48,539 bases of DNA from Candidatus Poseidonia sp. (GTDB lineage: Archaea > Thermoplasmatota > Poseidoniia > Poseidoniales > Poseidoniaceae): positions 1 through 48,539 of the forward strand of contig JAKMEE010000046.1 of assembly GCA_022426155.1 (NCBI GenBank), in the 5' to 3' direction. The translations under genes were made by a program, and so were the position numbers. The notes under the pieces are model-generated. The model saw nothing but the letters and a program-made list of their open reading frames with translations. It searched no databases and was not told the DNA's origin. Shown here in pieces: positions 32,755 to 41,562 of the stretch; position 1 is the first letter of the stretch; each line of letters opens with the position of its first letter.

Positions 32755-34176
32755 ATGTTCACCACGACACGATTCGACACATGGGAACTACCATCGTCCA
32801 TCATGAACGGCCTGAATGAGGCTGGCTGGGAATTTGCAACGCAAGTTCAGAAGGATACCATCCCAATCGCTCGCCGTGGAACCGATGTCATTGGTCAAGC
32901 TCGAACAGGGTCTGGAAAAACCGCAGCATTCGGTATTCCCATCATTGAACGATGCAAACCAACAGGTCAACTTCAATCTCTAATCTTGACACCAACTCGT
33001 GAACTTGCCAATCAAGTGGCTGAAGAATTGGTCATGCTCCAAGGCGACAGCGATTTGACGATTCTGACAGTCTACGGTGGAACTGATATTGAGAAGCAAG
33101 CAAAGACACTCGGTAATGGCGTTGACATCATCGTTGGAACACCTGGTCGTGTGATGGACATGACGGAGCGAGGTCATATTGACTTAAGCCACCCGTCTTT
33201 GATGTGTCTTGATGAAGCAGACCGCATGCTTGACATGGGATTCTTCCCAGACATCATGTGGGTTGTTGAAAAAATGACCAATAGGGAACAAACACTGTTA
33301 TTCTCCGCAACATTCCCACAAGAAATCATTGATGCTGCTCATGAATTCATGAACGATCCTGATTTTGTTCTTACCAATGCAGAATCTTTGGACATCCCAC
33401 CCATTGACCTCTTTTCTGTTCGAGTTGGCCGTTCCAACAAATTATGGGTTCTAGGTCGATTATTGAGCCACATGAAGGATGACGACCAGACCATCATCTT
33501 CTGCAATACAAAGCGCATGGTTGACCTGGCTGTTGAACGATTGAAGAAGCACCGATTTGAGGTTCAAGGTCTCCACGGTGATTTGAGCCAAAACCAACGA
33601 GAGAAAATTCTTGATCGATTTCGTGAAGGCTCCGTAAAAACCATCATCGCTACCGATGTTGCGGCACGTGGTATTGACGTTGACGCCATCACTTTGGTGG
33701 TCAATTATGACCTCCCAGTTGACATGGATTCATTCGTCCACCGTATCGGTCGAACCGGACGTATAGGGCGTAGCGGAGCAGCATGGAGTTTGGTATCTCG
33801 TGACGATGCACCTCAATTGTCTCGCATCATGGCCACATACGGTTTGGACATTTTGCCAGTTGAAGCTCCTGAACTTCCCGAGGGAATGGACCGAGACCCA
33901 GTCCGTCGTCAAGATGACTTTGGTGAGACCGCTGACGTCTTTGGATATGTGACACTTCGATTAAATCTTCATCCTAAGGACGCAGGTTCTTCCTATGCGG
34001 TCTCTTCGTGGTTTGTTGATGCATTGAAGTGTGATGAATTGGCAGTTGGAGAAATTCAATTTGAAGAATCGAGCACATTGGTGAGCATGCACACCAGCAA
34101 AGTTGGTTTGGCCATGAAAGCTCTGGAAAAGAGAGAATTCAACGGAGCATCTGTGGGTGCAACCATCGTTGAATGA
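32755..34176 (+). CDS. DEAD-box RNA helicase with DbpA-like RNA-binding domain
   Basis: An ATP-dependent RNA helicase of 473 residues, likely used in ribosome assembly or RNA unfolding. Motifs: Q motif FATQVQKDTIP, I ARTGSGKT (49-56), Ia PTRELA (80-85), Ib GTPGR, II DEAD (153-156), III SAT, IV IIFCNT, V ATDVAARGIDV, VI HRIGRTGR. The C-terminal 80 residues (from about VFGYVTLRLNL) look like the DbpA/CsdA RNA-binding domain. GGAGGAAAGAAC precedes the ATG. The short gap from the small basic gene suggests one transcript. Confidence 0.95.
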   Translation: MFTTTRFDTWELPSSIMNGLNEAGWEFATQVQKDTIPIARRGTDVIGQARTGSGKTAAFGIPIIERCKPTGQLQSLILTPTRELANQVAEELVMLQGDSDLTILTVYGGTDIEKQAKTLGNGVDIIVGTPGRVMDMTERGHIDLSHPSLMCLDEADRMLDMGFFPDIMWVVEKMTNREQTLLFSATFPQEIIDAAHEFMNDPDFVLTNAESLDIPPIDLFSVRVGRSNKLWVLGRLLSHMKDDDQTIIFCNTKRMVDLAVERLKKHRFEVQGLHGDLSQNQREKILDRFREGSVKTIIATDVAARGIDVDAITLVVNYDLPVDMDSFVHRIGRTGRIGRSGAAWSLVSRDDAPQLSRIMATYGLDILPVEAPELPEGMDRDPVRRQDDFGETADVFGYVTLRLNLHPKDAGSSYAVSSWFVDALKCDELAVGEIQFEESSTLVSMHTSKVGLAMKALEKREFNGASVGATIVE

Positions 34177-34181
34177 ATGGA

Positions 34182-35231
34182 TCATTCTTCTTCCTTGGCC
34201 CCACGTCGTCGCCAAGAACCTGCTTTTTTCGTTGATTTACGTTCAACGGTAATTTCCTCTGTTTCTGTCTTGCGGTGTTGCTCACTCGGCCAATCTCCTT
34301 CATCATTCGGTCGCTCATAGATGACCAGCAACCCTGCAGCCATTACGAGGCTCATAGCCCCCAACGACCAAGCATATCCAATAGCATCATCCCAATCTTG
34401 TTGAGCATCAGCACATTGTGAGGAGATGAGATTGGAGAATTCACAGATCTCCAAAATAGCCTTGGCTTCATTTGCTGATTCATTGGAGTTGATAGATGCA
34501 AAAGCAAGAACAAGGAAGATGGCTACCAATCCAATCCCTGCGAGATGGATGGGCTTCCATAGGGTTCGGCGAGTAAACCTCCAAGGTGCTACTTCAGCCT
34601 TGGTGGCTTCGATGGTTCTTGTTGGTCCTCCAATAGCGAGGAACCAAATCAACCACATCAAGACCATCACAACAAGAAAGCCCCACTCGTAAACTGCTTT
34701 GTGGTATTCCCACATGTTGGACAAACAGGCTTGCTGATCAGCGTTTTCGATACATCCGTTTATGGCGATGGGGTAAAACATCACCAATCTGAGAAGATTG
34801 AGGAGATAGACCCAAGCACACATGACTCCAACGGTTTTCAATTTCATTCGCTGAGAAACCCCATCCGTCATCATCACGAGTGTTGAAAGAAATATCATTT
34901 CATGCACTCCTGCACATTCATCGGAAACATATAGGCCAACAGAGTCCAACGGTCCCGGGAATGAGACGTGCTGAAAATCAATACGCGTCATCCAACCATT
35001 GTGGGTAGTAAGTGTTGAGACCTCTCCGAAGAGAAAGTTGGTGATCTCATGCCAGAGCCATGCCTCCGTTACTTGGATGGGTGCGAGCGTATCCGAGGGG
35101 ATGGTCAAAAACCAATAGAATATTTCAACACAAATCAACGCGAGTGGGATTCGTCCATAACGAAGCCCCAGTTCACCCACTTCTTTCCAGGACATGTCAC
35201 CCTCTACGGATGCCTTTGTCGGACTGGACAT
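34182..35231 (-). CDS. Archaeosortase/exosortase-family membrane protein
   Basis: A 349-residue multi-pass protein of the exosortase/archaeosortase family, transpeptidase-like enzymes thought to cut C-terminal sorting signals of surface proteins. The three proposed catalytic residues are in place: C106 in SDECAGVHEM, R148 in NLLRLVMFY, and H177 in EYHKAVYEWGF. The core is followed by two further membrane helices and a charged cytoplasmic tail of about 50 residues. No recognised PGF-type sorting signal is seen in the window. It is convergent with the helicase, and the TusA-like gene is divergent. Confidence 0.9.
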   Translation of the reverse strand: MSSPTKASVEGDMSWKEVGELGLRYGRIPLALICVEIFYWFLTIPSDTLAPIQVTEAWLWHEITNFLFGEVSTLTTHNGWMTRIDFQHVSFPGPLDSVGLYVSDECAGVHEMIFLSTLVMMTDGVSQRMKLKTVGVMCAWVYLLNLLRLVMFYPIAINGCIENADQQACLSNMWEYHKAVYEWGFLVVMVLMWLIWFLAIGGPTRTIEATKAEVAPWRFTRRTLWKPIHLAGIGLVAIFLVLAFASINSNESANEAKAILEICEFSNLISSQCADAQQDWDDAIGYAWSLGAMSLVMAAGLLVIYERPNDEGDWPSEQHRKTETEEITVERKSTKKAGSWRRRGAKEEE

Positions 35232-35287
35232 GGTTTGACACCCGTGGCCTTATTGAAGAAGGTGTTGAGTCATCTAGGGCGTTCCAC

Positions 35288-35299
35288 TTCAATTAAAAG
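35288..35299 (+). promoter_or_regulatory. TATA box for the tusA-ribA operon
   Basis: TTCAATTAAAAG, its AT core centred about 26 bases before the ATG at 35321. This distance selects that start over ATGs at 35303 and 35342. Confidence 0.5.
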
Positions 35300-35320
35300 T
35301 GGATGGCATGGCTTCAAATC

Positions 35321-35593
35321 ATGGGATGCTTTGGCAAGAGCATGAACCAAGAGGGCGGGTCATTGAACCCCACTCATCGCTTGGACGTTCTTGGATTTTA
35401 TTGCCCAGTTCCAGTTGCTAAAACAAGGCAAACATTGGAAGGTCTGGAGAACGGGAATGTTCTGGAAGTTCTTGCGGACGATCCTGAAACATTGCATGAC
35501 ATGCCTCTTCTGCTCAACCGTGGCTCACATAGATTATTGGATATGCGACAAAGTGCCGGAGAAATTCTATTTTTGATCGAGGTGGTCAAGTGA
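35321..35593 (+). CDS. TusA/SirA-family sulfur-transfer protein
   Basis: A 90-residue protein of the TusA fold, which carries persulfide sulfur for tRNA thiolation, molybdopterin or other sulfur uses. The signature LDVLGFYCPVPVAKTRQTLE has the CPxP cysteine, followed by DDPETLHDMPLLL and a C-terminal strand ending LFLIEVV. The start is uncertain (35303, 35321 or 35342); the TATA distance favours 35321. The stop overlaps the GTG start of the GTP cyclohydrolase II gene, so the two are coupled. Confidence 0.88.
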   Translation: MGCFGKSMNQEGGSLNPTHRLDVLGFYCPVPVAKTRQTLEGLENGNVLEVLADDPETLHDMPLLLNRGSHRLLDMRQSAGEILFLIEVVK

Positions 35594-36201
35594 ACCTAAT
35601 ACCGCGGGATGAGGTCCCAAGTGAAGCCATGCTTCCCACCGAATACGGAGATTTCCGAATCAAAGTATTTCATGAGCCCTCAACCCAATTGGACCATGTT
35701 GCTCTCACACTAGGGAAGATGGAAGGCCCAGATCCAGTCTTGATTCGAATTCACTCAGAATGCTTGACAGGGGATGTATTTCGCAGCCAACGTTGTGATT
35801 GCGGGCCTCAATTACATGCAGCATTGGATGCTATCGTCCAGAAGGGATGGGGTGTTTTGCTCTATCTTCGTCAGGAAGGTCGCGGAATTGGTTTACACGC
35901 CAAAATTCAAGCCTATCATCTACAGGATGAGGGAGCAGACACCATGGACGCCAACCTCATGCTCGGTCTTCCTGCAGATGGGCGCAATTACACCATTGCA
36001 GCAGATATGCTGAACTCACTTGGTGTTCGTCATGTCAATGTGCTTACTAACAATCCAGAAAAAGTCGAGCAATTGCAAGCGCACAACATCAATGTCGTTA
36101 CACGCTCTCCTCTCATTGTTGGTGTCAATGACGTCAACCGTTCATACCTGGAAACCAAGCGTTCTCGGATGGGACATCACATCAGTGATGATGACTTGTA
36201 A
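35590..36201 (+). CDS. ribA: GTP cyclohydrolase II
   Basis: First enzyme of riboflavin synthesis in bacteria: opens GTP to a diaminopyrimidine, formate and pyrophosphate. The 203-residue protein has RIHSECLTGDVFRSQRCDCG with the zinc ligands C58, C69 and C71, LRQEGRGIGLHAKI, and LTNNPEKVEQL. It starts with GTG at 35590, overlapping the upstream stop. No DHBP-synthase domain is fused. Most archaea use the unrelated type III enzyme, so this bacterial-type gene hints at old transfer. Confidence 0.95.
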   Translation: MNLIPRDEVPSEAMLPTEYGDFRIKVFHEPSTQLDHVALTLGKMEGPDPVLIRIHSECLTGDVFRSQRCDCGPQLHAALDAIVQKGWGVLLYLRQEGRGIGLHAKIQAYHLQDEGADTMDANLMLGLPADGRNYTIAADMLNSLGVRHVNVLTNNPEKVEQLQAHNINVVTRSPLIVGVNDVNRSYLETKRSRMGHHISDDDL

Positions 36202-36206
36202 TGGAG

Positions 36207-36279
36207 GGCCGTGGCCGGGAATTGAACCCGGGCTGGCAGAACCACAATCTGCCGTGCTAACCCCTACACCACCACAGCC
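36207..36279 (-). tRNA. tRNA-His (GTG)
   Basis: Cloverleaf on the minus strand: acceptor GCTGTGG with CCACGGC, T8, D stem GTGT/GCAC, anticodon stem GCAGA/TCTGC around TTGTGGT (anticodon GTG), four-base variable loop, T stem CCGGG/CCCGG with TTCAATT. The G before the acceptor (base 36279) pairs with C73, so the G-1 typical of tRNA-His is encoded in the gene. CCA is not encoded; no intron. Confidence 0.96.
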
Positions 36280-36407
36280 ATGAGAAGTAAGTCGGCCTCA
36301 TGTGCGAGGTATTTCAATCATCCGCAACACGGCATTCAGGAGCAAACATCCCTCGGTTAGATACACCAAACCCTTGACTTCAAGTGTTGGGTCTCCTTGT
36401 CGGGACC

Positions 36408-38798
36408 ATGCGAAGCCTCCGTGCCACTTTCTGTGTTGCTCTCCTTGTCCTTGTGACGCTTCACATCCCCTTGATGGCAACGGTTGAAGGACGAAGTGTT
36501 CACAGCACATCAACTGTGGACTTGTTACCTCAGGGGACCTTCCAAAATCCAGGGGTATGGGACCTCACATCTGAAACCTCATTCACTCAAGATGCAGCTG
36601 CATATACCGAGGTCATGGTTGCAGACCAACGACTAACAATGGCACATCAACGTCCAGTCCACCTTGATACAATGACCATCTGGGCGTCAACATCGCCAAG
36701 CGACTCTAATTTATCCACAGGTGCTCCTGACAGCTCAAGCACATGGTCAACTGGCCCTGAAATAGAGTTGACCGATTTTGATGTGAGTGGCTTGTTGGAT
36801 TATGAATTGGTAAAGATCGAGATGCAGGCTGTGATACAAATTACCGAGGCCCTGCAACAGGATACGGTACGAATTTCATTGGAGCACGGTGGTCAGTATG
36901 ATTTGATCAAAACTTTCGCTCATACACAAGGCAATCTGGATTACATCAATCAATCCGCTTTCACCACGGACCTCACAGGACTGGAAGCATGGTCTTGGGA
37001 TAACATCTCTTCGATGATTTTCACCCTTGATTATGTTTCACAAGGCGGTGCTGATGATGCGCGTTTGGTTGTGGATGCTGTTGGTTTGGCCATCACCGTT
37101 CGAACCCCTTGGTACGGTGGGGAGGTTGGTATTGCACAAACCAGTTTTGACGGTCATGAGATGCCAGTGATGAACCTCAATCTCAGCGAAGGGAATTACG
37201 ACAACATTGCCTTGGCTGATTGTGGATTGCAATCTTCAATTCAAGGTACATCGGGTACATGGACGAGCCCAGTGATGTATCATCCACCTGAACAACGCCT
37301 CAGCCGCGTCCATTATTCCTTGGAGAATGATTCGATAGATGATGTTGTGATGTCTTATTCACTCTCCTTAGATGGAGAGAACTTTGCACAATTTGAGCCT
37401 CTTGTTGCAAATATGCTTCTTCCTGATGCAGTCAGCTATCAATTGAAATTCAGTGCAACTGATTCCTGCTTATCTTCTATTTGGGTGGATGTCAATGATC
37501 CATCCATCTCCATTGACGGTCGAGTATTTGGTAGCAATGACGGCATTGACGCCAATTACTCTCGCTGGCTCTTCTTTGTGAACGATGAACTCGTTTCAAA
37601 TGAGCCGATGGTGTTGGGCTCATTTAGCCACGAATGGCCCATTGGGGCGTACCTCCACCCCGATTCCTCTTCACTCGACATCATGGTCAAGGCATGGTTT
37701 ACATGGGACTCAATGGGCAACTCCAGCACGACTGCTCTTGAATTCAACAGCATGTCCGTCCAAGGTGGATATGAGATTAGTTACGATGAAGATCCAATGT
37801 GTGAGGCCCTTGGCGATCAAACGCTGGTTGAGGATGCTGGTGGATTGATTTTACCATTACTCCTTCGCTGTACAGATGACCGAACTGCCTATGAAGACCT
37901 GACTGTGGTCATAAACAACTCCAACGATGAAGTGGTTACTGTGGATTTAGCAGAGGGGGATGTTCGGGTGAGTCTTCGTTCTGAGGCGAGTGGCCAATCC
38001 ACGGTACTCGTCACGGTTTCAGATGAGGCTGGTAATACCTGGTCGGAACAATTTCAAATCATTGTCGAAGCGGTCGATGACCCCCCGCAAATTGAAGAGT
38101 TCCAATCTTTGATACCTGTTGAGCGAGATACCGTTACAGTGATCAATGTCTCAGCATCTGACGTTGATTCCAATTCATTGACGGCATCTACCAACAAAAG
38201 TTGGGCACAAATTGATCTCGCCACAGGTCAATTGACCGTTGCCCCCCCGACGGCTGGGTTCCACAGCGTTCTGATTTCAGTGTGTGATCAAACGTCGTGT
38301 TCAACACGTGAGGTGGATCTTGACGTGATGGCCTTAGCCGAACTCTTCATCGAATCAATGTCGTTCAGTGAAACAACGCTTGTTGAGGGTGATATCATTG
38401 CAATGAAAGTCTATGTTCGTAATCAAGGACAAGCTGAGGCTACCATGGTCTCGGTGCGATGCGAAACCGACGACCAATTGATTGCTGTCAAAACCATTCC
38501 AATCTTGCGCCCGGGAGAATTGGACATTGTGGTCTGTGATTGGCAAATTCCAGAAAATTCCAGAGTTATCAAATTCCGTGCAGTTGTCGACCGCAGTCTT
38601 GAAATTCCAGAAGGAGACGAAACAAACAACATCGTTGAAGCACTCAAAGCGATTGAAGAACGCTCAATTGGAGACGATGTATCTGCAGGCTCTGAGATCT
38701 CAACTCGAACTATTTGGGTTGGTATGATTGGGGCATTATTGCTCATTGTGGGCTTGTTTGTTTTCTTCACTCCCGACAAAATTCGGAAGATTGAATGA
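36408..38798 (+). CDS. Large surface protein with CARDB-like domain and C-terminal anchor
   Basis: A 796-residue protein with a signal peptide (about 5-24, VALLVLVTLHIPLMATVEG), a beta-rich ectodomain, an Ig/cadherin-like stretch near 480-650 (DDPPQIEEFQSLIP, SASDVDSNSLTAS), a CARDB-like domain near 655-755 (NQGQAEATMVSVRCETD..EGDETNNIVE), a membrane helix (about 767-787) and a short KIRKIE tail. It is exposed on the cell surface; binding function unknown. The domain order resembles the Kelch protein at 26245-30936, without the propeller. The ATG at 36408 is chosen over a GTG at 36384. Confidence 0.85.
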   Translation: MRSLRATFCVALLVLVTLHIPLMATVEGRSVHSTSTVDLLPQGTFQNPGVWDLTSETSFTQDAAAYTEVMVADQRLTMAHQRPVHLDTMTIWASTSPSDSNLSTGAPDSSSTWSTGPEIELTDFDVSGLLDYELVKIEMQAVIQITEALQQDTVRISLEHGGQYDLIKTFAHTQGNLDYINQSAFTTDLTGLEAWSWDNISSMIFTLDYVSQGGADDARLVVDAVGLAITVRTPWYGGEVGIAQTSFDGHEMPVMNLNLSEGNYDNIALADCGLQSSIQGTSGTWTSPVMYHPPEQRLSRVHYSLENDSIDDVVMSYSLSLDGENFAQFEPLVANMLLPDAVSYQLKFSATDSCLSSIWVDVNDPSISIDGRVFGSNDGIDANYSRWLFFVNDELVSNEPMVLGSFSHEWPIGAYLHPDSSSLDIMVKAWFTWDSMGNSSTTALEFNSMSVQGGYEISYDEDPMCEALGDQTLVEDAGGLILPLLLRCTDDRTAYEDLTVVINNSNDEVVTVDLAEGDVRVSLRSEASGQSTVLVTVSDEAGNTWSEQFQIIVEAVDDPPQIEEFQSLIPVERDTVTVINVSASDVDSNSLTASTNKSWAQIDLATGQLTVAPPTAGFHSVLISVCDQTSCSTREVDLDVMALAELFIESMSFSETTLVEGDIIAMKVYVRNQGQAEATMVSVRCETDDQLIAVKTIPILRPGELDIVVCDWQIPENSRVIKFRAVVDRSLEIPEGDETNNIVEALKAIEERSIGDDVSAGSEISTRTIWVGMIGALLLIVGLFVFFTPDKIRKIE

Positions 38799-38948
38799 TG
38801 CCCTTTAGCCTAGGGTGGCAACCGTAGTCCGTTTGTCGGATAACGCGAAAAACCACCTCAACCTTCATAATCAGACCGTGTCACAAAAATTTGCTTTGAG
38901 GTCGTGGGGACCGTTCAACTTAGGTTGACAAAGCTGGAGTGGGAACCA

Positions 38949-39014
38949 ATGTCTCAATTGAAAATACGAATCGAAACCGAGGAATACATCTACGAAGAAT
39001 ACATCGAAGCGTGA
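38949..39014 (+). CDS. Candidate 21-residue acidic micro-ORF
   Basis: Begins MSQLKIRIETEE and ends YIEA; rich in Glu, Ile and Tyr. GGAGTGG stands about 6 bases before the ATG. It lies in the 223-base gap between the surface protein and Cbf5. The rest of the gap shows no clear feature. Too short to prove from sequence alone. Confidence 0.3.
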   Translation: MSQLKIRIETEEYIYEEYIEA

Positions 39015-39021
39015 AGAGGTC

Positions 39022-39990
39022 TCAATCAGCCTTTGGCCAACGCCGAGGGTAGACTTCTGTATCGATTAGCACCATGCTAGGTCGTGCGATTTCTCCTTTT
39101 TCTTCAGCGTTTAAATTGTCGGTGTCAACTTTCATTTTCACGAAACCAATGGCTTCACCTTTGAGTGATGTGACAAGTAAGTCATTTCCGCTGCTGATAC
39201 CAGTAGGTGCACTCACAAGTCCAGGACGCATTAATGGCGCTCCGTAAGCAATTGCGGCAACAGCGCTGTCTTTGACCACGCAACGTGGAACATCAATAAG
39301 CAATTTTTCGATGGGGTGAATGACTCTCAAAAGGGCGGACTCATCGCCGCATTCCTTCCAAAGCCAAACTGCATCAGCTAAATCATCCATGGTGATGCAA
39401 TCATCAAGCGAAAACATCCCAGAGGATTCTCGACGTAATTCTTTGAGTTCAACAGGGGTGTTGAGCATCAGGCCCATATCTCGTGCCATGGTTCGAATGT
39501 AGGTGCCTGCTTCGCAAGCAATTCGAGCGACCATGTGGCGTTCATCCAAGTCGAGCATCTCAAATGAGTGGATCTTTCGGGTTCTCACTTGGACCTTCAC
39601 GGCTGAGATTTCCGGGGGGACATTGTAAATTCGGCCTTTCATATTCCCCATCACTTCCTCAAGGGATTCGCGTGTAGGCATGTCCTTGAATTTGAAAACT
39701 GCCACATAGGTTTTGGTGTGCTTGAGAACCTTGTTGGTGATTTTCATGCAACGCCCAGCCATCAAAGGTAGAACTCCAGTAGCAAATGGATCGAGTGTTC
39801 CTCCATGGCCAAGTCGTTCAAGCCCGAACAAATCACGCGCCCATGCTGCCAACTGGTGAGATGTTGGACCCGCTGGTTTGTCGATGAGGATAAAACCTGA
39901 TGCAAGACGTTGTTCTAACGTACGCTCATCAGGAATAGTGCCGTGATTTGGATCGGTTTGCGCTTCGGCGTCGAAGATGTGTGCGTTCAA
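39022..39990 (-). CDS. cbf5: H/ACA RNP pseudouridine synthase Cbf5
   Basis: Catalytic subunit of H/ACA guide RNPs, which make pseudouridines in rRNA; also related to TruB. The 322-residue protein has GFILIDKPAGPTSHQ, the catalytic Asp67 in HGGTLDPFATGVLPL, the ACEAGTYIRTMARDMG segment and a C-terminal PUA domain (about 240-310). The ATG overlaps the cmk stop by 4 bases, so translation is coupled in the EMC3-cmk-cbf5 operon. Confidence 0.95.
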   Translation of the reverse strand: MNAHIFDAEAQTDPNHGTIPDERTLEQRLASGFILIDKPAGPTSHQLAAWARDLFGLERLGHGGTLDPFATGVLPLMAGRCMKITNKVLKHTKTYVAVFKFKDMPTRESLEEVMGNMKGRIYNVPPEISAVKVQVRTRKIHSFEMLDLDERHMVARIACEAGTYIRTMARDMGLMLNTPVELKELRRESSGMFSLDDCITMDDLADAVWLWKECGDESALLRVIHPIEKLLIDVPRCVVKDSAVAAIAYGAPLMRPGLVSAPTGISSGNDLLVTSLKGEAIGFVKMKVDTDNLNAEEKGEIARPSMVLIDTEVYPRRWPKAD

Positions 39991-40526
39991 GAAGAGGCCT
40001 CCAACAGCGCGATGACGTGCTCTAGTATTTCAGCGGCATTGAGGTTTGAGGATGGAATCACGTGTGTGTAGGGTTCTGGGTCTTCTGGGACCAACTGATA
40101 TAGCATCATGAAACGTTCATTGTTGACCTTCGAGCGTTCAGCGTTGGCCAACATGGCTTCTTCTTCACTTCCTCCCTCTCGTGCCACGACACGACGGGCA
40201 CGTTCTTGAGGTGAAACATCCAACCAAATTCGTAAACATGGAAGGCCCAATCGGTGCGCCCACCAACCAGCAAGACGTGATTCAACGATATCGGCCGAGC
40301 CCTCTCCTTGCATTCGTTGTTGCAGAAGTGTATCCAATTCTTGGTCAACTTCCAATTCATTTTTGCACAACTCATTGAACATTTCAAGCGTCATTCCACG
40401 GCGTTTTGCCTCTTCACGAAAGACATCGCCTCCGTTCAGTGAGGTCCAGTTGAAATGGGTCATCAATCCTTTGACCAAGGTGCTTGTTCCGCTTCCGGCA
40501 AGTCCAGAGACGGTGATTCTGACCAT
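39987..40526 (-). CDS. cmk: Cytidylate kinase
   Basis: Phosphorylates CMP (and dCMP) to the diphosphate. The 179-residue P-loop protein starts MVRITVSGLAGSGTST (Walker A), followed by LNGGDVFREEAKRRGM, VESRLAGWWAHR and the LID region WLDVSPQERARRVVAREG. The ATG at 40526 follows the EMC3 stop by 2 bases; an earlier in-frame ATG at 40538 would overlap. The short length and sequence are of the archaeal type. Confidence 0.95.
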   Translation of the reverse strand: MVRITVSGLAGSGTSTLVKGLMTHFNWTSLNGGDVFREEAKRRGMTLEMFNELCKNELEVDQELDTLLQQRMQGEGSADIVESRLAGWWAHRLGLPCLRIWLDVSPQERARRVVAREGGSEEEAMLANAERSKVNNERFMMLYQLVPEDPEPYTHVIPSSNLNAAEILEHVIALLEASS

Positions 40527-40528
40527 GC

Positions 40529-41485
40529 TCACACCCATTCATGGAAGCAAACATTGCACCGTTTGGTCCGAGGACCGTCGTGGGTGATTACATCGCCGCC
40601 ACATTCAGGGCATGAAAAGTCATACACGCCTCTTGGTTCATCTTCCTTTTCAGCAGATTCGGCGACTGGTTTCTTTGATTTGGCCTGTGATGATTTACGC
40701 TGCGAGCGTTGTTGTCTCTTACGGGCTTGGGCATTAGCTGCTGCAGGTTTGGTTGCAACGAGGTGGAGGAGCGGTTCCTTGATGACATCACCTGCTACGA
40801 CCAAGGGGTGAGTTTTGTACCGTGTAAGCTTAATGTGACGATCAAGTACCCGGCCATAGGCTGAACTCATGCAAATATAGCAGCAAATCCATGCAGGGAA
40901 AAACATGAATTTTCCTTCGATTAAGTGCCATTCTGGGGCCCATGGGAGTGAGACATAATCGACACGGAATGACTCTACAGCGGTTGTCAGCCATGCAAAG
41001 ATTCCAATAATGAAAATCATGGTGAACATCATTGGCTTCATGGCACCCATTTGAACTTCCAATTGCTCAGGCATCATTTGTTGCTGCAAGGTCATTGCTT
41101 TCTCTTGTAAAATGGGGTCACGTGACAAACGAGCTTCGTTCATCATTTTGCGAACTTGGCCTTGCCTGTGACCGATGTGTGCTTGATCCATTGGGTCCAC
41201 AAAGAAATTTCGAATCACCGTGTTAAGGGTCATAGAGAACATCCCCAAAATCATCACGGTGATGACGAAAAAGGATTCCTCTGGAAGAAGGGGGGATAAC
41301 AATGGATCTGCTGTGTTGCCCAAAGAAGTCCGAATGGACGGGGTCATGATGAGCACTGTCATGAAGATCATGACCAGGAGCATCATGAACATCGAACCTC
41401 CCGGGGGAGGGGGTGGAGGCGGTGAAGAGCCGTTCGCCATAGAGACGGGTTCGGTGGGAGGGGCATGAAGGTTAGCCTTGGGCAT
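40529..41485 (-). CDS. EMC3/DUF106-type membrane insertase with C-terminal zinc ribbon
   Basis: A 318-residue membrane protein of the archaeal DUF106/EMC3 branch of the YidC/Oxa1 insertase superfamily, which helps place proteins in the membrane. A Pro-rich N terminus (seven Pro in a row) is followed by about four helices, a positively charged cytoplasmic coil between the first pair (QVRKMMNEARLSRDPILQEKAMTLQQQM), and WHLIEGKFMFFPAWICCYICMSS. Beyond the usual core comes a Lys/Ala-rich linker and a CPECGGD..CNVCFHEW zinc ribbon, possibly for ribosome contact. Alternative starts at 41509 (GTG) and 41440. It heads the operon with cmk and cbf5. Confidence 0.85.
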   Translation of the reverse strand: MPKANLHAPPTEPVSMANGSSPPPPPPPGGSMFMMLLVMIFMTVLIMTPSIRTSLGNTADPLLSPLLPEESFFVITVMILGMFSMTLNTVIRNFFVDPMDQAHIGHRQGQVRKMMNEARLSRDPILQEKAMTLQQQMMPEQLEVQMGAMKPMMFTMIFIIGIFAWLTTAVESFRVDYVSLPWAPEWHLIEGKFMFFPAWICCYICMSSAYGRVLDRHIKLTRYKTHPLVVAGDVIKEPLLHLVATKPAAANAQARKRQQRSQRKSSQAKSKKPVAESAEKEDEPRGVYDFSCPECGGDVITHDGPRTKRCNVCFHEWV

Positions 41486-41562
41486 GGTCAAACTTTTCGT
41501 TCTCTTCACCCCGGAATCAAGGCAAGGAGAAGTTCAAACATCAGCACCTCTTCGGACGCATC

